NCBI GenBank assembly: GCA_945643635.1
Contig: CALZFC010000009.1
Location: 7,630,501 to 7,694,500 of the forward strand
From: Allodiplogaster sudhausi
Taxonomy: Eukaryota > Nematoda > Chromadorea > Rhabditida > Diplogasteridae
Length of the DNA stretch: 64,000 nucleotides
Direction: 5' to 3'
The translations under genes and the position numbers were made by a program. This document shows, piece after piece, positions 1 to 11,405 of this stretch (positions are counted from its first letter, which is position 1; every line of letters starts with the position of its first letter). The notes below the pieces were generated by a model. It had not been told where the DNA came from. It did not search any database and saw only the letters and a program-made list of their open reading frames with translations.

Positions 1-521
1 CAAAGAGTGAAGAGAGCAAGATACAGAGAGTAATGAAGTGTAGGAGGTGAAAATATGAGCGCAAATGAAAGAGAAGAAGCATTGAGTTGATGCCAGCACT
101 CATTGGCAGTTCATACGCCATCTCTCTGTAATTCGAGGGCGCGAGGGCAAACACTGGCAGCTGTTAACCGTCAGCAATTATCAACCACCCCCCTCTCTAC
201 CACAGACCGAACACATCCCAAGTTCATTTAAAAATAAAATTATAAATCCCAATTAGACCATTATGTTCCATTGGATGATTCAATGTATGATTACGAATTC
301 ACACTTATTCAAGGTCCTACTCCTACATGTCCAATGAAGAATACAATATTTGCATTCGTTGGAGTCAAATAAAACCTATAGTGGCTTAGTATGGGCGATG
401 AGGAAACAACAAAACAGCAGCAGTGGAAGTTGGAGGAGGAGGAGGCTCCTATCATGACTGATGACATGGAAGCGACTGACGCCGCCGGATGATATGCTCG
501 TATGCAGACAATGTACTCGAT

Positions 522-566
<45 letters not shown>

Positions 567-979
567 AGAGTGCGAGAAGCGGGAAAGAGTCATGAGAGCG
601 ACAAGCCGATTCCGTAATCACATTCTATCACTAACATTATACGCCTTGTCTCTCTAAACGCGACAGCATCATTCTACTCCGCCAGAGTATCGACCACGAG
701 GAAATTGCTAATCACTACACACGGGTCCATCTAGTACGCCAGGAGAAAACTAGTGATTGCAGAAGTGTTAATAAAGATATTTCAGATAAAAAAAAACTTG
801 TACGAATGTTGTATTTTATAGAACTGCAAAACAAATTATAGTTTCCTAGCTGTGCTTTTTTCATGAAGTTAAACTGATAGGTACAACAACAAAGAAAAAC
901 ATTTCAGAAAGAAGATGATTGAAGCATATCTTTAAAAAAGACTCTTACCATTAGATCCGAAGAATTATAATTCTGACAG
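1..979. other. Intergenic DNA with a GA microsatellite
   Basis: I see no supported gene here. The stretch holds a (GA)n run at about 523-563. Apparent reading frames are CT/GA-driven, including Leu-Ser runs on the minus strand. Upstream exons of the + strand gene that starts at 980 may lie here or before the window, but I could not place them. Confidence 0.5.
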
Positions 980-2221
980 AAGGTGGAGAAAGAAAGAAAG
1001 ACCGAAGAAGAAGCCGCCGCAATCATGCGACACGCCGAAGTTTCCAGGTGAGTCACCCCCTCCCCCCATCCGTCTCCTCTTATTTCTCACATGCATTTCG
1101 ACACTCTTTGCTTCAGCTTCCCGTACAAAACAAGCCCCCGGACGATCTGTCTCCTTTTTAGGCGCCATGAATGAATCTTTCCTGCATCAATTCTTCTATC
1201 AGTGGTGATGTTTTCATCGATCGTATTTTTTCGCCACTCTCCTTCAGTGCAATACATATGAGCATACATACCGTATTTCCCCGTATTTCCTCTGTTAGTG
1301 TCCCTCCTTTAATTAGAACCCCCCCCCTTCTAATGGTGGAAATTCACTCAAAATCCTTCGTAAAACGGATATTCTAGTGATGATTTCATTGAATCCGAGC
1401 AATAAACCTCTCTTTACATGGTATGTACATATGTACATATGTATATACATATGTATGTGGCTTGCATCATTGATAAAGTTTTGCCTGAGATATAGATATG
1501 AAATTGTTTCTATGTGTCTCCAGATACTAAAGAAATGTTACCGAATTTAATATAGATATTGAATTATGCAACCTAACATGAGAATCACAACAATGCAAGA
1601 GAGAAATTCTATTTTAATTGAGAGATTACCAGCAGATTGACCTCTCCCCCTTTTCTGCCCCTTCGCAGACAAACAGGCAAAGTCGTTTATTCAATAGCTC
1701 TGAAGGTGGACAATGACGCATTGCCAACGTCAGATATACGGATAGAGAAGTTGTGGCTGCCAAAAATGGGAGTAAAGACGCAATTTCCTGATTATATGAG
1801 CAACATCACACTTACTTTCAAAGCCGACAGTAGAAATAAATGCATAAACATAGATATTTTAAAATATGCTCACCTGTCTTCGGATTATCTTTCGAATGAA
1901 TTACAAAATTTTTATGTAAGTAGTAATTATATATTGTGTACAGACATATGCAACTTTGTGTACATATATGATATAATATATACATTTACAGAACAATAAT
2001 GTATATTAGCAACTACCTTGCCATTTACTCATGTGGTTTAATTTCAACCTGTCTAAATGATTACGGACATCGAATGCTAATTTCAAAATAAAAATTTCTT
2101 TCGTCACTATTTTTTTCAACAATAATTCACGTATTCATTAAATAAAATAGGGAAATAATTATTTTCTATACATCGTTTTCAGAGAGAACTGACATGGATC
2201 GTCAATATAACCAATATATAA
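980..2221 (+). CDS. 3' part of a spliced hypothetical gene (three exons)
   Basis: Three exons join in one frame: 980-1047 (acceptor CTGACAG, donor GTGAGT), 1669-1915 (acceptor CTTCGCAG, donor GTAAGT) and 2183-2221 (acceptor TTTTCAG, stop TAA). The Arg codon split across intron 1 is restored on joining, and intron 2 lies between codons. The first exon encodes a charged helix (KVEKERKTEEEAAAIMRHAE). The second encodes a mixed segment with alternating hydrophobic residues, including VVYSIALKVDN and NITLTFKADS, that looks beta-rich. I do not recognise the family. The 5' exons are missing from view, so this is only the C-terminal 115 or so residues. The splice signals and phase agreement are seen directly; that the gene is functional is inferred. 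Confidence 0.6.
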
Positions 2222-3602
2222 ATGAAAAATGTACAAAGCTTGAATTCTTTCTTATGACAAGTTTTCGAGCTCAAATTACCTAATTGTAAATGTCTACAGA
2301 ATTTGGCTCTAATTTTATTCCAAATTGTATTATAAAAACTTGTTCATCCACGAATTATGCACTCAGAAATTAATTCATTTTCCTGATTTCTCCCTTTAGC
2401 TTTAAATATCTTGGCTTCATAACTTGATATGTAACTGAGAACGCAGTCACTAAATTTCAGCGCTTCCGGTAATAAGATAGCGGACGGACATTATCACTAA
2501 CCGGAAATGATTTACAGTGAAGTGAGCGAATCAATGAGGGCAGAGGTCCTTATCGTTTTAGAAGAAAGAAAAGAAAATTGTTTGTACATAGATAAGGTCT
2601 GATTATTGGCAGGCTACCAATAAGCTCCCGCCAAATATGTATGTGATTTTTTTTGAATGTGAAAGAAAAAATATGAAACTGCCAATGAGGCAACGGAGTA
2701 CACATATTACGGATGCTCTTCTTTGTCAAAATTAATAAGCTGACAAGATAGCTCTTCAGATCCATTCTTTTGCAAACACTTTTGTTTTTATATATGTGAA
2801 AGTAAAGTAATGCAAATATAGTGCGGGAAGCATATAAACAATCCCGAAATAAAAAGAAAGAATTAAGATAGAAAAGTAAATGTTAATAAGTTTAATACAT
2901 TCTTTTTCTTTATGACGAACAATTTTCATAGTGCTGGAACAGTAAAATAAAGTTTATATTTTTCAAATGCACTATCTAGTCTAGAGACCGCAGAGTGAAA
3001 GAATAACATAACACAAAACTGGGTCAACCTACCGTAACGGAATTAGCGGAATTTGTCACGTTCGGACTGATAAATTCAAATTTTTGAAGAGAGCTTGTTC
3101 TATAACTTTTTATTCTTTTTTTGCAGTTTGTCGGTAAAATTGTCAAGAATCTTTTTGTCAATATTTTAAAGGAAGGTTTTTCAAAGTGTTGGGCGCTATT
3201 CTGCCTTGCATACACGGGCACTACGCTGAAAAAACCTCATTAGAAGCTTTTTTCGGTGAGCTTGGCTTTTTCAGTTTTTCAACTATAATTTGGATCATCC
3301 GCAAGCTCGGGGATTCTTATTTTAATTTAATATTAGATGGCATGTTGTGTGACAGCTAGGCGGTTTCTTGTCGAATTTCTGCGAGGCGATAAGGAGATAT
3401 CATTGATAGATAGTTTCTAGCTGAAACAGGTGCAAGCTCATTTTTTCATTCTATTTCGTTTATCGATATTCCCTGATCGCATCTTGCAGAGAGATTATAC
3501 TTAAAGCCGATCTGGATTCAGTACACTGATTTTTTTGTTCGTATATTGCGAGCAAACACGAAAAATTTCCCTCGAACAAAATTATCACTTCATGGTTTCT
3601 CC
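2222..3602. other. AT-rich noncoding stretch
   Basis: Reading frames here are short, AT-rich and lack convincing splice context. I see no gene, RNA or clear repeat, apart from a short echo at about 3375-3400 (TTTCTGCGAGGCGA) of a motif inside the 363-bp repeat that follows. Confidence 0.4.
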
Positions 3603-3965
3603 CACTTATAATAATTTAATATGTATCCCAGATGTCCTCGGGATTTTTAAACATCATTTTATGATAGAAGACATCCGCCAGTATACCTATGTAGACTATG
3701 ACCGAGATTCTGCGAGGCGACAGTGAATTGTTGTTGATTATGTGGCTATTTTTTAGTCGAAATAATTAACCACTTCTACAGAGGCGATTTGAGGGTGTGA
3801 AAGCACTTAGAAGAATGATCATGGAGATTAGCCGGATATAAAATTAGCTTTAAAAAAGCAAAAGAATGGAAAATTAATAGGAATTAAATTTATCGAGCAC
3901 AACTACTATCGTCTTGTTCGAGCATCTGACCAGCCGAACTCCGTTTGGCACATTGAGATACGTGG
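3603..3965 (+). repeat. 363-bp dispersed repeat, copy 1
   Basis: This block matches 10661-11023 base for base over 363 bp, by reading both copies. It starts CACTTATAATA and ends GATACGTGG. It carries no long open frame and no clear terminal inverted repeat. The second copy sits inside a satellite module and replaces a few bases of it, so the block behaves like a recently moved or gene-converted unit. Confidence 0.8.
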
Positions 3966-4461
3966 ACGGGCTTACTGTAGGAGGCCCATCTTCCCCAGGA
4001 ATTCGCATTTTTTAAAGGGGTTTTTGTAAGATAATTTAAAACTTTCGTGAGATTCTGATTTTAGAAATCGTTTTCTGATCACCTAAACTCCCCAAAAACA
4101 GTCCTCATTTACATTTTCAAGCGGTTTGGGAAAATCATCTGCGGTCTCTAATCTAGTCCCTATTAATAATGGACTCGTAAATCAAAAGTTAAGAAAATTT
4201 CAAGTTATTCTTACTTGATTAATGTGCAGAATTGCCCAAATGGAATTAACGCATAGGTGGAGGCAACAAAGTACATAGGTAAATCTCGGGGCGTCTCTAT
4301 TAGGCAGGGCACTTCTATTAGGAGGGGCATTTCTATATTTAGTTATCTATTTAATTATCGCTTATATTAGAAGGATGTTCTTATTAGAAGGATGCTTACA
4401 TTCCACTTTTTTATTATTAAATAAGGTAACATCAATTCTCTTACTTGCAAGTGTGAAGACA

Positions 4462-4519
4462 GCCGCCGTAGTAAAGTGTCGCTTTTTGAGGGGTAATCCT
4501 CAGGATGTTACCCATGAGG
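4462..4519 (+). repeat. 58-bp element shared in inverse orientation with 55.1 kb
   Basis: The sequence from GCCGCCGTAGTAAAG to TTACCCATGAGG recurs as its reverse complement at 55084-55141 with about two differences. It may be the end of a small transposon family. No second end was found close by. Confidence 0.6.
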
Positions 4520-5023
4520 ATAATCTATCTGAATCTCTGGCATGAGCGTGCTCTCTCGTACTGTCTAGCATGTCACCATTGTTTACCCTCATGGGTAATG
4601 GCATGGAAAAGGCTGTGGGGTAATGTTTGGGTAACGAGGACAGACCAAGAGAGCATGCAATTCTTGGAGACGAGGTCAACCTCATGTGTAAAATGGTTAT
4701 GCCACTACGCATTGGCATAACCGTTTTTACCTTTCATCGTCCAGCGCCAAATTACGAATATAGTATTTGTGGTAAAAGTAAGGGCGTACTGTCCGGAATC
4801 ATGAAAGGTTCACTCTAAATTAGCATTTGAATTGTAACTAGTTAAGTAAGTTGACTAATGTTGACTAAGCTAAACTTTGCGAAACTTTTTCTGATTATTA
4901 AATTTTTTATGGCTTTCAAAACACGGAATTCTTAATAGTTGACTTATTCAACTAAGTTGTCTTTTTGAAAATTTTTTATGGCTTTCATTCTTAACAGTTG
5001 ACAGTCAACTAAGTTGACTTATA

Positions 5024-5258
5024 GTCACTTGAACTGCTGTAGCTCCCGTCGCGACTTTGTTCGTACTGTAGTCACTTGAACTGCTGTGGCTCCAGACGCG
5101 ACTTTGTTCGTACTGTAGTCACTTGAACTGCTGTGGCTCCCGACGCGACTTTGTTCGTACTGTAGTCACTTGAACTGCTGTGGCTCCCGACGCGACTTTA
5201 TTCGTACTGTAGTCACTTGAAATGCTGGGGCTCCCGACGCGACTTTGTTCGTACTGTA
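5024..5258 (+). repeat. 47-bp tandem repeat, five copies
   Basis: Units begin at 5024, 5071, 5118, 5165 and 5212, each 47 bp. They contain GTCACTTGAACTGCTG and GCGACTTTGTTCGTACTGTA and differ by only a few bases. A single related unit lies at about 7106-7145. Confidence 0.85.
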
Positions 5259-5414
5259 GTCACAGCGGCGTAACAGCTAATTAAAACGACTAGTAGGCTT
5301 TGACTAATGTTGACTAAATAAAGGTAACTGCTTTCAAAGCACGAAATTCTTAACAGTTGACTTTACTCAACTAAGTTGAATTTTTTTTATGTAAAATAAA
5401 ACGCGCAAAACATG

Positions 5415-5990
5415 TTGGACCCCAGTTGACCCTTTTGAACTGTATACTGTAGTTATTATGTAAATGTAAACGACAAGACACATGCTGGTCAATTTTGGAG
5501 GCTTTTGGAGCACGTTGACCCAGCTGACCTCAGTTGACCCTTTCGAACTGTATACTGTAGTTATTATGTAAATGTAAACGAAAAGACGCATGCTGGTCAA
5601 GTTTGGAGGCTTTTGGAGCATTTTGACCCAGCTGACCTCAGTTGACCATTTTGAACTGTATACTGTAGTTATTATGTAAATGTAAGCGACAAGACACATG
5701 CTGGTCAAGTTTAGAGGCTTTTGGAGCATTTTGACCCAGCTGACCTCAGTTGACCCTTTTGAACTGTATACTGTAGTTATTATGTAAATGTAAACGACAA
5801 GACACATGCTGGTCAAGTTTAGAGGCTTTTGGAGCATTTTGACCCAGCTGACCTCAGTTGACCCTTTTGAACTGTATACTGTAGTTATTATGTAAATGTA
5901 AACGACAAGACACATGCTGGTCAAGTTTAGAGGCTTTTGGAGCATTTTGACCCAGCTGACCTCAGTTGACCCTTTTGAACTGTATATTAT
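5415..5990 (+). repeat. 108-bp tandem satellite, about five copies
   Basis: The period is 108 bp; for example GTTGACC starts at 5533, 5641 and 5749. Each unit has ATACTGTAGTTATTATG, ACATGCTGGTCAA and GACCCAGCTGACCTCAG. Because 108 is divisible by three, the minus strand stays open as a 36-residue repeat. I treat that frame as a by-product, since there is no splice or start context and the copies elsewhere are broken. Confidence 0.85.
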
Positions 5991-5994
5991 TAGC

Positions 5995-7325
5995 TTTATG
6001 AGTCAAGTGCGCAAGTGTCTTTCCGAACTTTTGAGCATGGGCGAGAGAGTGGAGAGTGGCGAGAAAGCGCGAAAAACGACGAGTGATCGCTGCGACTAAT
6101 AGATTAGAGAAGCGATCAGTATGGCAGTTAGGAATCTCGCGTGCGCTGCCAACTACCAGCAAAAGTTAGAAGCGTGAGTGCTCGGTTTAATTACCCAAGT
6201 TTGAGGTACGAGCGCATGAGGAGCGGTTGCTCTGCTCCTCCTGCTCTCGTATCTCGTTTTTTGATGTTACGAGTGGCCGGGTAGGTCTTTTTTTTTTGCT
6301 ACCACATTACAGTATACAGTTCGAAAGGGTCAACTGAGGTCAGCTGGGTCAACGTGCTCCAAAAGCCTCCAAAATTGACCAGCATGTTTCTTTTCGTGTA
6401 CATTTACATAATAACTACAGTATACCGTTCAAAAGGTTCAACTGAGGTCTGCTGGGTCAAAATGCTCCAAAAGCATCCAAAATTGACCAGCATGTTTCTT
6501 TTCGTGTACATTTACATAATAACTACAGTATACCGTTCAAAAGGGTCAACTGAGGTCTGCTGGGTCAAAATTCTCCAAAAGCATCCAAAATTGGCCAGCA
6601 TGTTTCTTTTCGTGTACATTTACATAATGAGAGAGTGGAGAGTGTCGAGTTCAATTTGCCCACTTAGTTGACTAAATCAACTTAGTTGACTAAATCAACT
6701 TAGTTGAGTAAGTCAACTTAGTTGACTAAGTCAACTGTTAAGAATTTCGTCTTTTGAAAGCCATAAAAAATTTTCAAAAGAAGTTTTTAAGCTGAAGTGA
6801 AGTGTTTTTAATAATCAGAAAAACTTTTTAAGCTAAAGTGAAGTGTTTTTTAATAATCAGAAAAAGTTTAACAAAGTTTAGCTTAGTCAACATTAGTCAA
6901 CTTAGTTAACTAGTTATGTAAATGTAAACGAAAAGACACATGCTGGTCAAGTTTGGAGGCTTTTGGAGCATTTTGACCCAGCTGACCTCAGTTGACCCTT
7001 TTGAACAATATACTGTAGTTATTATGTAAATAAATAAATGTTTACAAAAAAAAACATGCTTGTAGAATGGAAAATTGTTGAATTTGAAAAATTGTTGAAT
7101 TTGAACTGCTGTGGCTCTCGTCGCGACTTTGTTCGTACTGTATAGTCACAGCGGCGCAACTGTTTACGCTCTCGACTTCATCTGCGTCTCTTGCCTTTTC
7201 CGCTGTTGTCTGCGTTACGCAGGCGCAACGATTCTCGTAAATTTTTGCGCTCTCTCGCCACTCTCCACTCTCTCGCCCATGCTAAAAAGTTCGGAAACAC
7301 TCTTGCGCACTTGACTCATAAAGGT
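5995..7325. repeat. Composite inverted-repeat region of the same satellite
   Basis: The segment 5995-6085 (ATGAGTCAAGTGCGCAAG, then a GAGAGAGTGGAGAGTGGCGAG stretch) recurs inverted at about 7235-7322. The 108-bp units are inverted at 6310-6632 and direct again at 6906-7032. The centre at about 6660-6745 holds repeated TTAGTTGACTAAGTCAAC palindromes. The whole block could fold into a long hairpin. Confidence 0.65.
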
Positions 7326-8186
7326 AACTAGTTGACTAAGTTGACTCATTAAACTAAGTTGACTAATTGAACTAAGCTTGTATACTCGACTAAGTTGACA
7401 AATTTAACTAAGTTGTCTAAGTTGGGAATGTACTCTCTCGACTAAGTTGACTAATTTAAACAACATAATTTTGGGTGAATGCCAATGAAATGGTGAACTT
7501 TATTAATTTTCTGGTGAATACAGATGATATGGTGAACATCACTATTTTTTTGGATGAATGGGATGAATTGGTGAACATCACTAATTTTTGGATGAATGCG
7601 GGTGAACGGGGTGAACATTAATAATTTTTGGATGAATGCGGATGAACGGGGTGTATATACCTAATTTCAATTTTTGGTGTGTTTCTGATACAGTACTCTT
7701 AGTACGTTGCATTATGACAATAGTGCGGCCGTTCGGATGTTATTGCAAAGATCACTGGTTCTCCCTACGCTCGCAGGCTCGGTGACGTGTTTACGTTCTC
7801 GCGAGTCGCGGGCTCGGCGAATCTTTTTTTCTCTAAGTGCTCACTATTTCTCGACTGTATTTTTCTGTGCGATGCTCTCGACATCTCTATTTCTTATTCT
7901 CTTCAGACGCGCGTCGATGTCTCTCAATTTGTATTTTTCTTAAAAAAACTCATGAAAACACGGCTTATTTTGTGGCGTGACGCACAGACGACGAATTTAA
8001 CTATGAAGGGGAACTAGGTAACTAAGTTGACTTATTTGACCAAGTTGGCTTACGTAACTAAGTTAACTAAAAAACCAATTTTTTCTACGATTTTTAGCTA
8101 TTTTTCTGGATAATTTCGGTTATTTTGACAAGATGGAACTAAGTTGACAAGATGGAACTAATTTTGAACTAAGTTGATAACGTGAT
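7325..8186 (+). repeat. AAGTTGAC-rich satellite module
   Basis: The block consists of interspersed ACTAAGTTGACT motifs, a run of GGTGAACATxAxTAATTTTTGGATGAATG units (about 7490-7660), and a Ser/Leu-coding pyrimidine-rich module (7740-8030) ending GGGGAACTAGGTAACTAAGTTGAC. The same terminal motif ends every later macro-unit. No gene is seen. Confidence 0.6.
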
Positions 8187-9822
8187 TAAGTTGACCTTTT
8201 TGACCGGGATACTGTAGCTATTATGTAAATGTACACGAAAAGAAACATGCTGACCAAGTTTGGAGGCGTTTGGAGCACGTTGACCCAACGGACCCAAAGT
8301 GACCTTTTTGACCGGGATACTGTGGGTTCAAAAAATTACACGAAAAGAAAGTTGCTGGGTGAGTTTGGCGGCATTTGGAGCATGTTGACCCAGCTGACCT
8401 CAGATGACCCAATTGAACGGGGTACTGTAGGTTTTTGTATAAAATAAAACTCGCAAAACATGTTTGCAAAACATTGATCACATGCGGGTTTGAACCCCTG
8501 AGGGACGCCGCTCGACGTCTCCTAACTCGTCAGATCGGACGTGATCGCTACTTCGTTCGTTGGAGGCTACCTCAAACTTGGGTAATTAAACCGAGCGGAA
8601 TCAGGAGTGTGCGAGGGGGTGTATCGAGCCGCGCATGCGAGATTCCGAGACAGCCGAACGGGACGTCTTTCTTTCTTCTTCGTGTACTATTTCGCGACTG
8701 TCTTTTTCTATGCTACTGAATTGTGCAATGTTATTGTGTCGCTTTTCCTTGTGTACGCGAGAGAGCTGTACTATCTCGATGCCTCATTGCCGTTTGACCA
8801 TTTGACTACGGGGGGAACTAGGTAACTAAGTTGACTTATTTGACTAAGTTGACATGCGTAACTAAGTTAAATGCGTAACTAAGTTAAACTAAGTTTTGAA
8901 CTAAGTTGATAACGTGACTAAGTTGACCCTTTTGTCCGGCATACTGTAGCTATTATGTAAATGTACACGAAAAGAAACATGCTGGGCAAGTTTGGAGGCG
9001 TTTGGAACACGTTGACCCAACGGACCCAAAGTGACCTTCTTGACCGGGATACTGTAGATTTAGAAAAAATTACACGAAAAGAAAGTTGCTGGCAAAGTTT
9101 GGAGGCGTTTGGAGCACGTTGACCCAACGGACCCAAAGTGACTTTCTTGACCGGGATACTGTAGATTTAGAAAAATTACACGAAAAGAAAGTTGCTGGCA
9201 AAGTTTGGAGGCGTTTGGAGCACGTTGACCCAACGGACCCAAAGTGACCTTCTTGACCGGGATACTGTAGATTTAGAAAAATTACACGAAAAGAAAGTTG
9301 CTGGCAAAGTTTGGAGGCGTTTGGAGCACGTTGACATAACGGACCCAAAGTGACCTTCTTGACCGGGATACTGTAGATTTAGAAGAATTACACGAAAAGA
9401 AAGTTGCTGGCAAAGTTTGACGGCATTTGGAGCATGTTGACCCAGCTGACCTCAGATGACCCAATTGAACGGGATACTGTAGGTTTTTATGTACAATAAA
9501 ACGAGCAAAACATGTTGGCAAAACATTGACCACATGTGGGTTGGAACCCTGAAGTGTCCCCGCTCGACGTTGCCTAACTCGTCAGATCGGACGTGATGGC
9601 TACTTCACTTGATGGAGGGGCACAGCCTCGGTGACTGTTTACGTTCTCGCGACTCACAGGCTCGATGACCTGTCTTTTTTTTTGCGTGCACTATTTCGCG
9701 ACTGTCTTTTTCTATGGCCAAGCCACGTGTAACGTTATGTCGTCTGTTTTGCTTGTGTAGGCGAGAGAGCTGTACTATCTCGACTGGACATTTATAGTCG
9801 ACAACTTGACTATATGGGGGAA
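8187..9822 (+). repeat. 106-bp TACTGTAG satellite and associated modules
   Basis: Units of 106-107 bp (TTGACCGGGATACTGTAG at 9041, 9148, 9254 and 9360) contain TTACACGAAAAGAAAGTTGCTGG and GTTTGGAGGCGTTTGGAGCACG. Between them lie GC-richer modules with a tRNA B-box-like GGGTTTGAACCC (about 8487) and GGGTTGGAACCC (about 9538). The part from about 9228 recurs at 52712-53310 at high identity. Confidence 0.75.
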
Positions 9823-10216
9823 CTAGTTAACTAAGTTGCTCTTTTTTCTTTTTAATTATGGAACTTGGGAACTCCAAGGAACACTTAAAATCTTTTTTCC
9901 CCGAATTTTTGGAATTTTTTGAGGCCTTTTAGCTGTTAGAAGCTACTTTAAAGCTCTCTGGACTTTGGGAACTATGCTCCTTTAAAGGCAAAATTTTCCT
10001 GATATTTATGGTGCTGTTGTCTAAATTTTCTAATAAGCTAAGGTTCTAAGTGCTTTACAAAGCTCTATTGCAAAGTGCTCTTCTTATCATGTGTTCTAAG
10101 TGCTACTATAGAAATCTTCAAATTTTTCTGGTCATTTTGAGCAATCAACTATGTTTCTGCGATAAACATGAAGCAAGATACAAAGAAATTGCCTTTCCCG
10201 AAACCACTACACGTTG

Positions 10217-10477
10217 AACTAAGAAGGCCATCTCAGCTCGACGTCACCTCAAGACAAGAAGGCCATCTCAGCTCGGCGTCACGTCAAGCCAAGAAGGCCA
10301 TCTCAACTCGACGTCACGTCAAGCCAAGAAGGCCATCTCAGCTCGACGTCACGTCAAGCCAAGAAGGCCATCTCAGCTCGGCGTCACGTCAAGCCAAGAA
10401 TGCCATCTCAACTCGACGTCACGTCAAGCCAAGAAGGCCATCTCAGCTCGACGTCGCGTCAAGCTAAGAAGGCCATT
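10217..10477 (+). repeat. 35-bp minisatellite A, about seven copies
   Basis: The unit reads as AAGAAGGCCATCTCAGCTCG followed by ACGTCACGTCAAGCC, 35 bp. Further arrays of the same unit lie at 16800-17062, 20497-20690 and 22656-22960, with diverged copies at 11888-12090 and 18122-18320. Three units span 105 bp, so any frame without a stop stays open. The Arg/Gln/Ser-rich frames there are satellite artefacts. Confidence 0.85.
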
Positions 10478-10660
10478 CCATGTGTTCGCAAGGAACATCA
10501 AAAAATGAGCGGCCAGGCTCACAGGCTAACCAACCGTGAGGCGGTGCCTGGAATTCGCCGATTAAACCGATTTCTCGGATGCCCATGAACCGGCGCACAC
10601 TATACTTGACGGCTTTTCGACCAAAATTTTTTTCTCAGCGGGGCCAATTTTTTTTGTTCT

Positions 10661-11023
10661 CACTTATAATAATTTAATATGTATCCCAGATGTCCTCGGG
10701 ATTTTTAAACATCATTTTATGATAGAAGACATCCGCCAGTATACCTATGTAGACTATGACCGAGATTCTGCGAGGCGACAGTGAATTGTTGTTGATTATG
10801 TGGCTATTTTTTAGTCGAAATAATTAACCACTTCTACAGAGGCGATTTGAGGGTGTGAAAGCACTTAGAAGAATGATCATGGAGATTAGCCGGATATAAA
10901 ATTAGCTTTAAAAAAGCAAAAGAATGGAAAATTAATAGGAATTAAATTTATCGAGCACAACTACTATCGTCTTGTTCGAGCATCTGACCAGCCGAACTCC
11001 GTTTGGCACATTGAGATACGTGG
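10661..11023 (+). repeat. 363-bp dispersed repeat, copy 2
   Basis: Identical to 3603-3965. In sister macro-units the host reads TTTGTTCTCAGACCTCGGATGAGG. Here the interior is replaced after TTTGTTCT and the host resumes at TCGGATGAGG, so arrival removed a few host bases rather than duplicating them. Confidence 0.8.
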
Positions 11024-11287
11024 TCGGATGAGGAAACTTCTTTTAAATGTCTAATCGTTCAGACTTACTTTTATACAACATTACATAGCTTAAAAAAACC
11101 GCCTTTCTCTGTAGAAAAATGTAGGATAGAGAGAGACACAGCTTCCGAGCTCTCTCTAAATGTTTTGCGCTAAATTAAAGACTTGTGATTACATATGGCT
11201 GGCTCAACTGCACACAAAGATTAGAAGAGAATATCAGCTCGGAGTGATAGTTTTAATATGCTTCCTTTATTTCAGATTGCTCTAAAT

Positions 11288-11405
11288 GAGCCTGGCCGCA
11301 AAAACTGCAGTTCCAAGCGTTCGCAAGGAACCGCAAAAGCTGCAGTTCCAAGCGTTCGCAAGGAACCGCCAAAGCAGCGGTTCCATGCGTTCGCAAGTAA
11401 CGGCA
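11288..11405 (+). repeat. 35-bp minisatellite B
   Basis: The unit is CGCAAAAGCTGCAGTTCCAA followed by GCGTTCGCAAGGAAC, 35 bp. Its sequence is unrelated to minisatellite A but has the same period. Other arrays lie at about 17520-17630, 19410-19570, 21145-21225 and 28010-28150. Confidence 0.8.

Noticed and set aside
5367..5945. 192-codon minus frame with 36-residue repeats
   Set aside because: It is the 108-bp satellite read in a frame divisible by three. It lacks gene signals, and inverted and later copies are interrupted.
10217..10477. Possible CRISPR array (regular 35-bp repeats)
   Set aside because: Repeats are directly adjacent with no unique spacers, and the genome is eukaryotic.
10168..10588. 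Open frames starting MKQDTKKLPFP over minisatellite A, also at 16756 and 20449
   Set aside because: They are open only because three 35-bp units equal 35 codons. Copies differ by frame-breaking changes and have no splice or poly(A) context.
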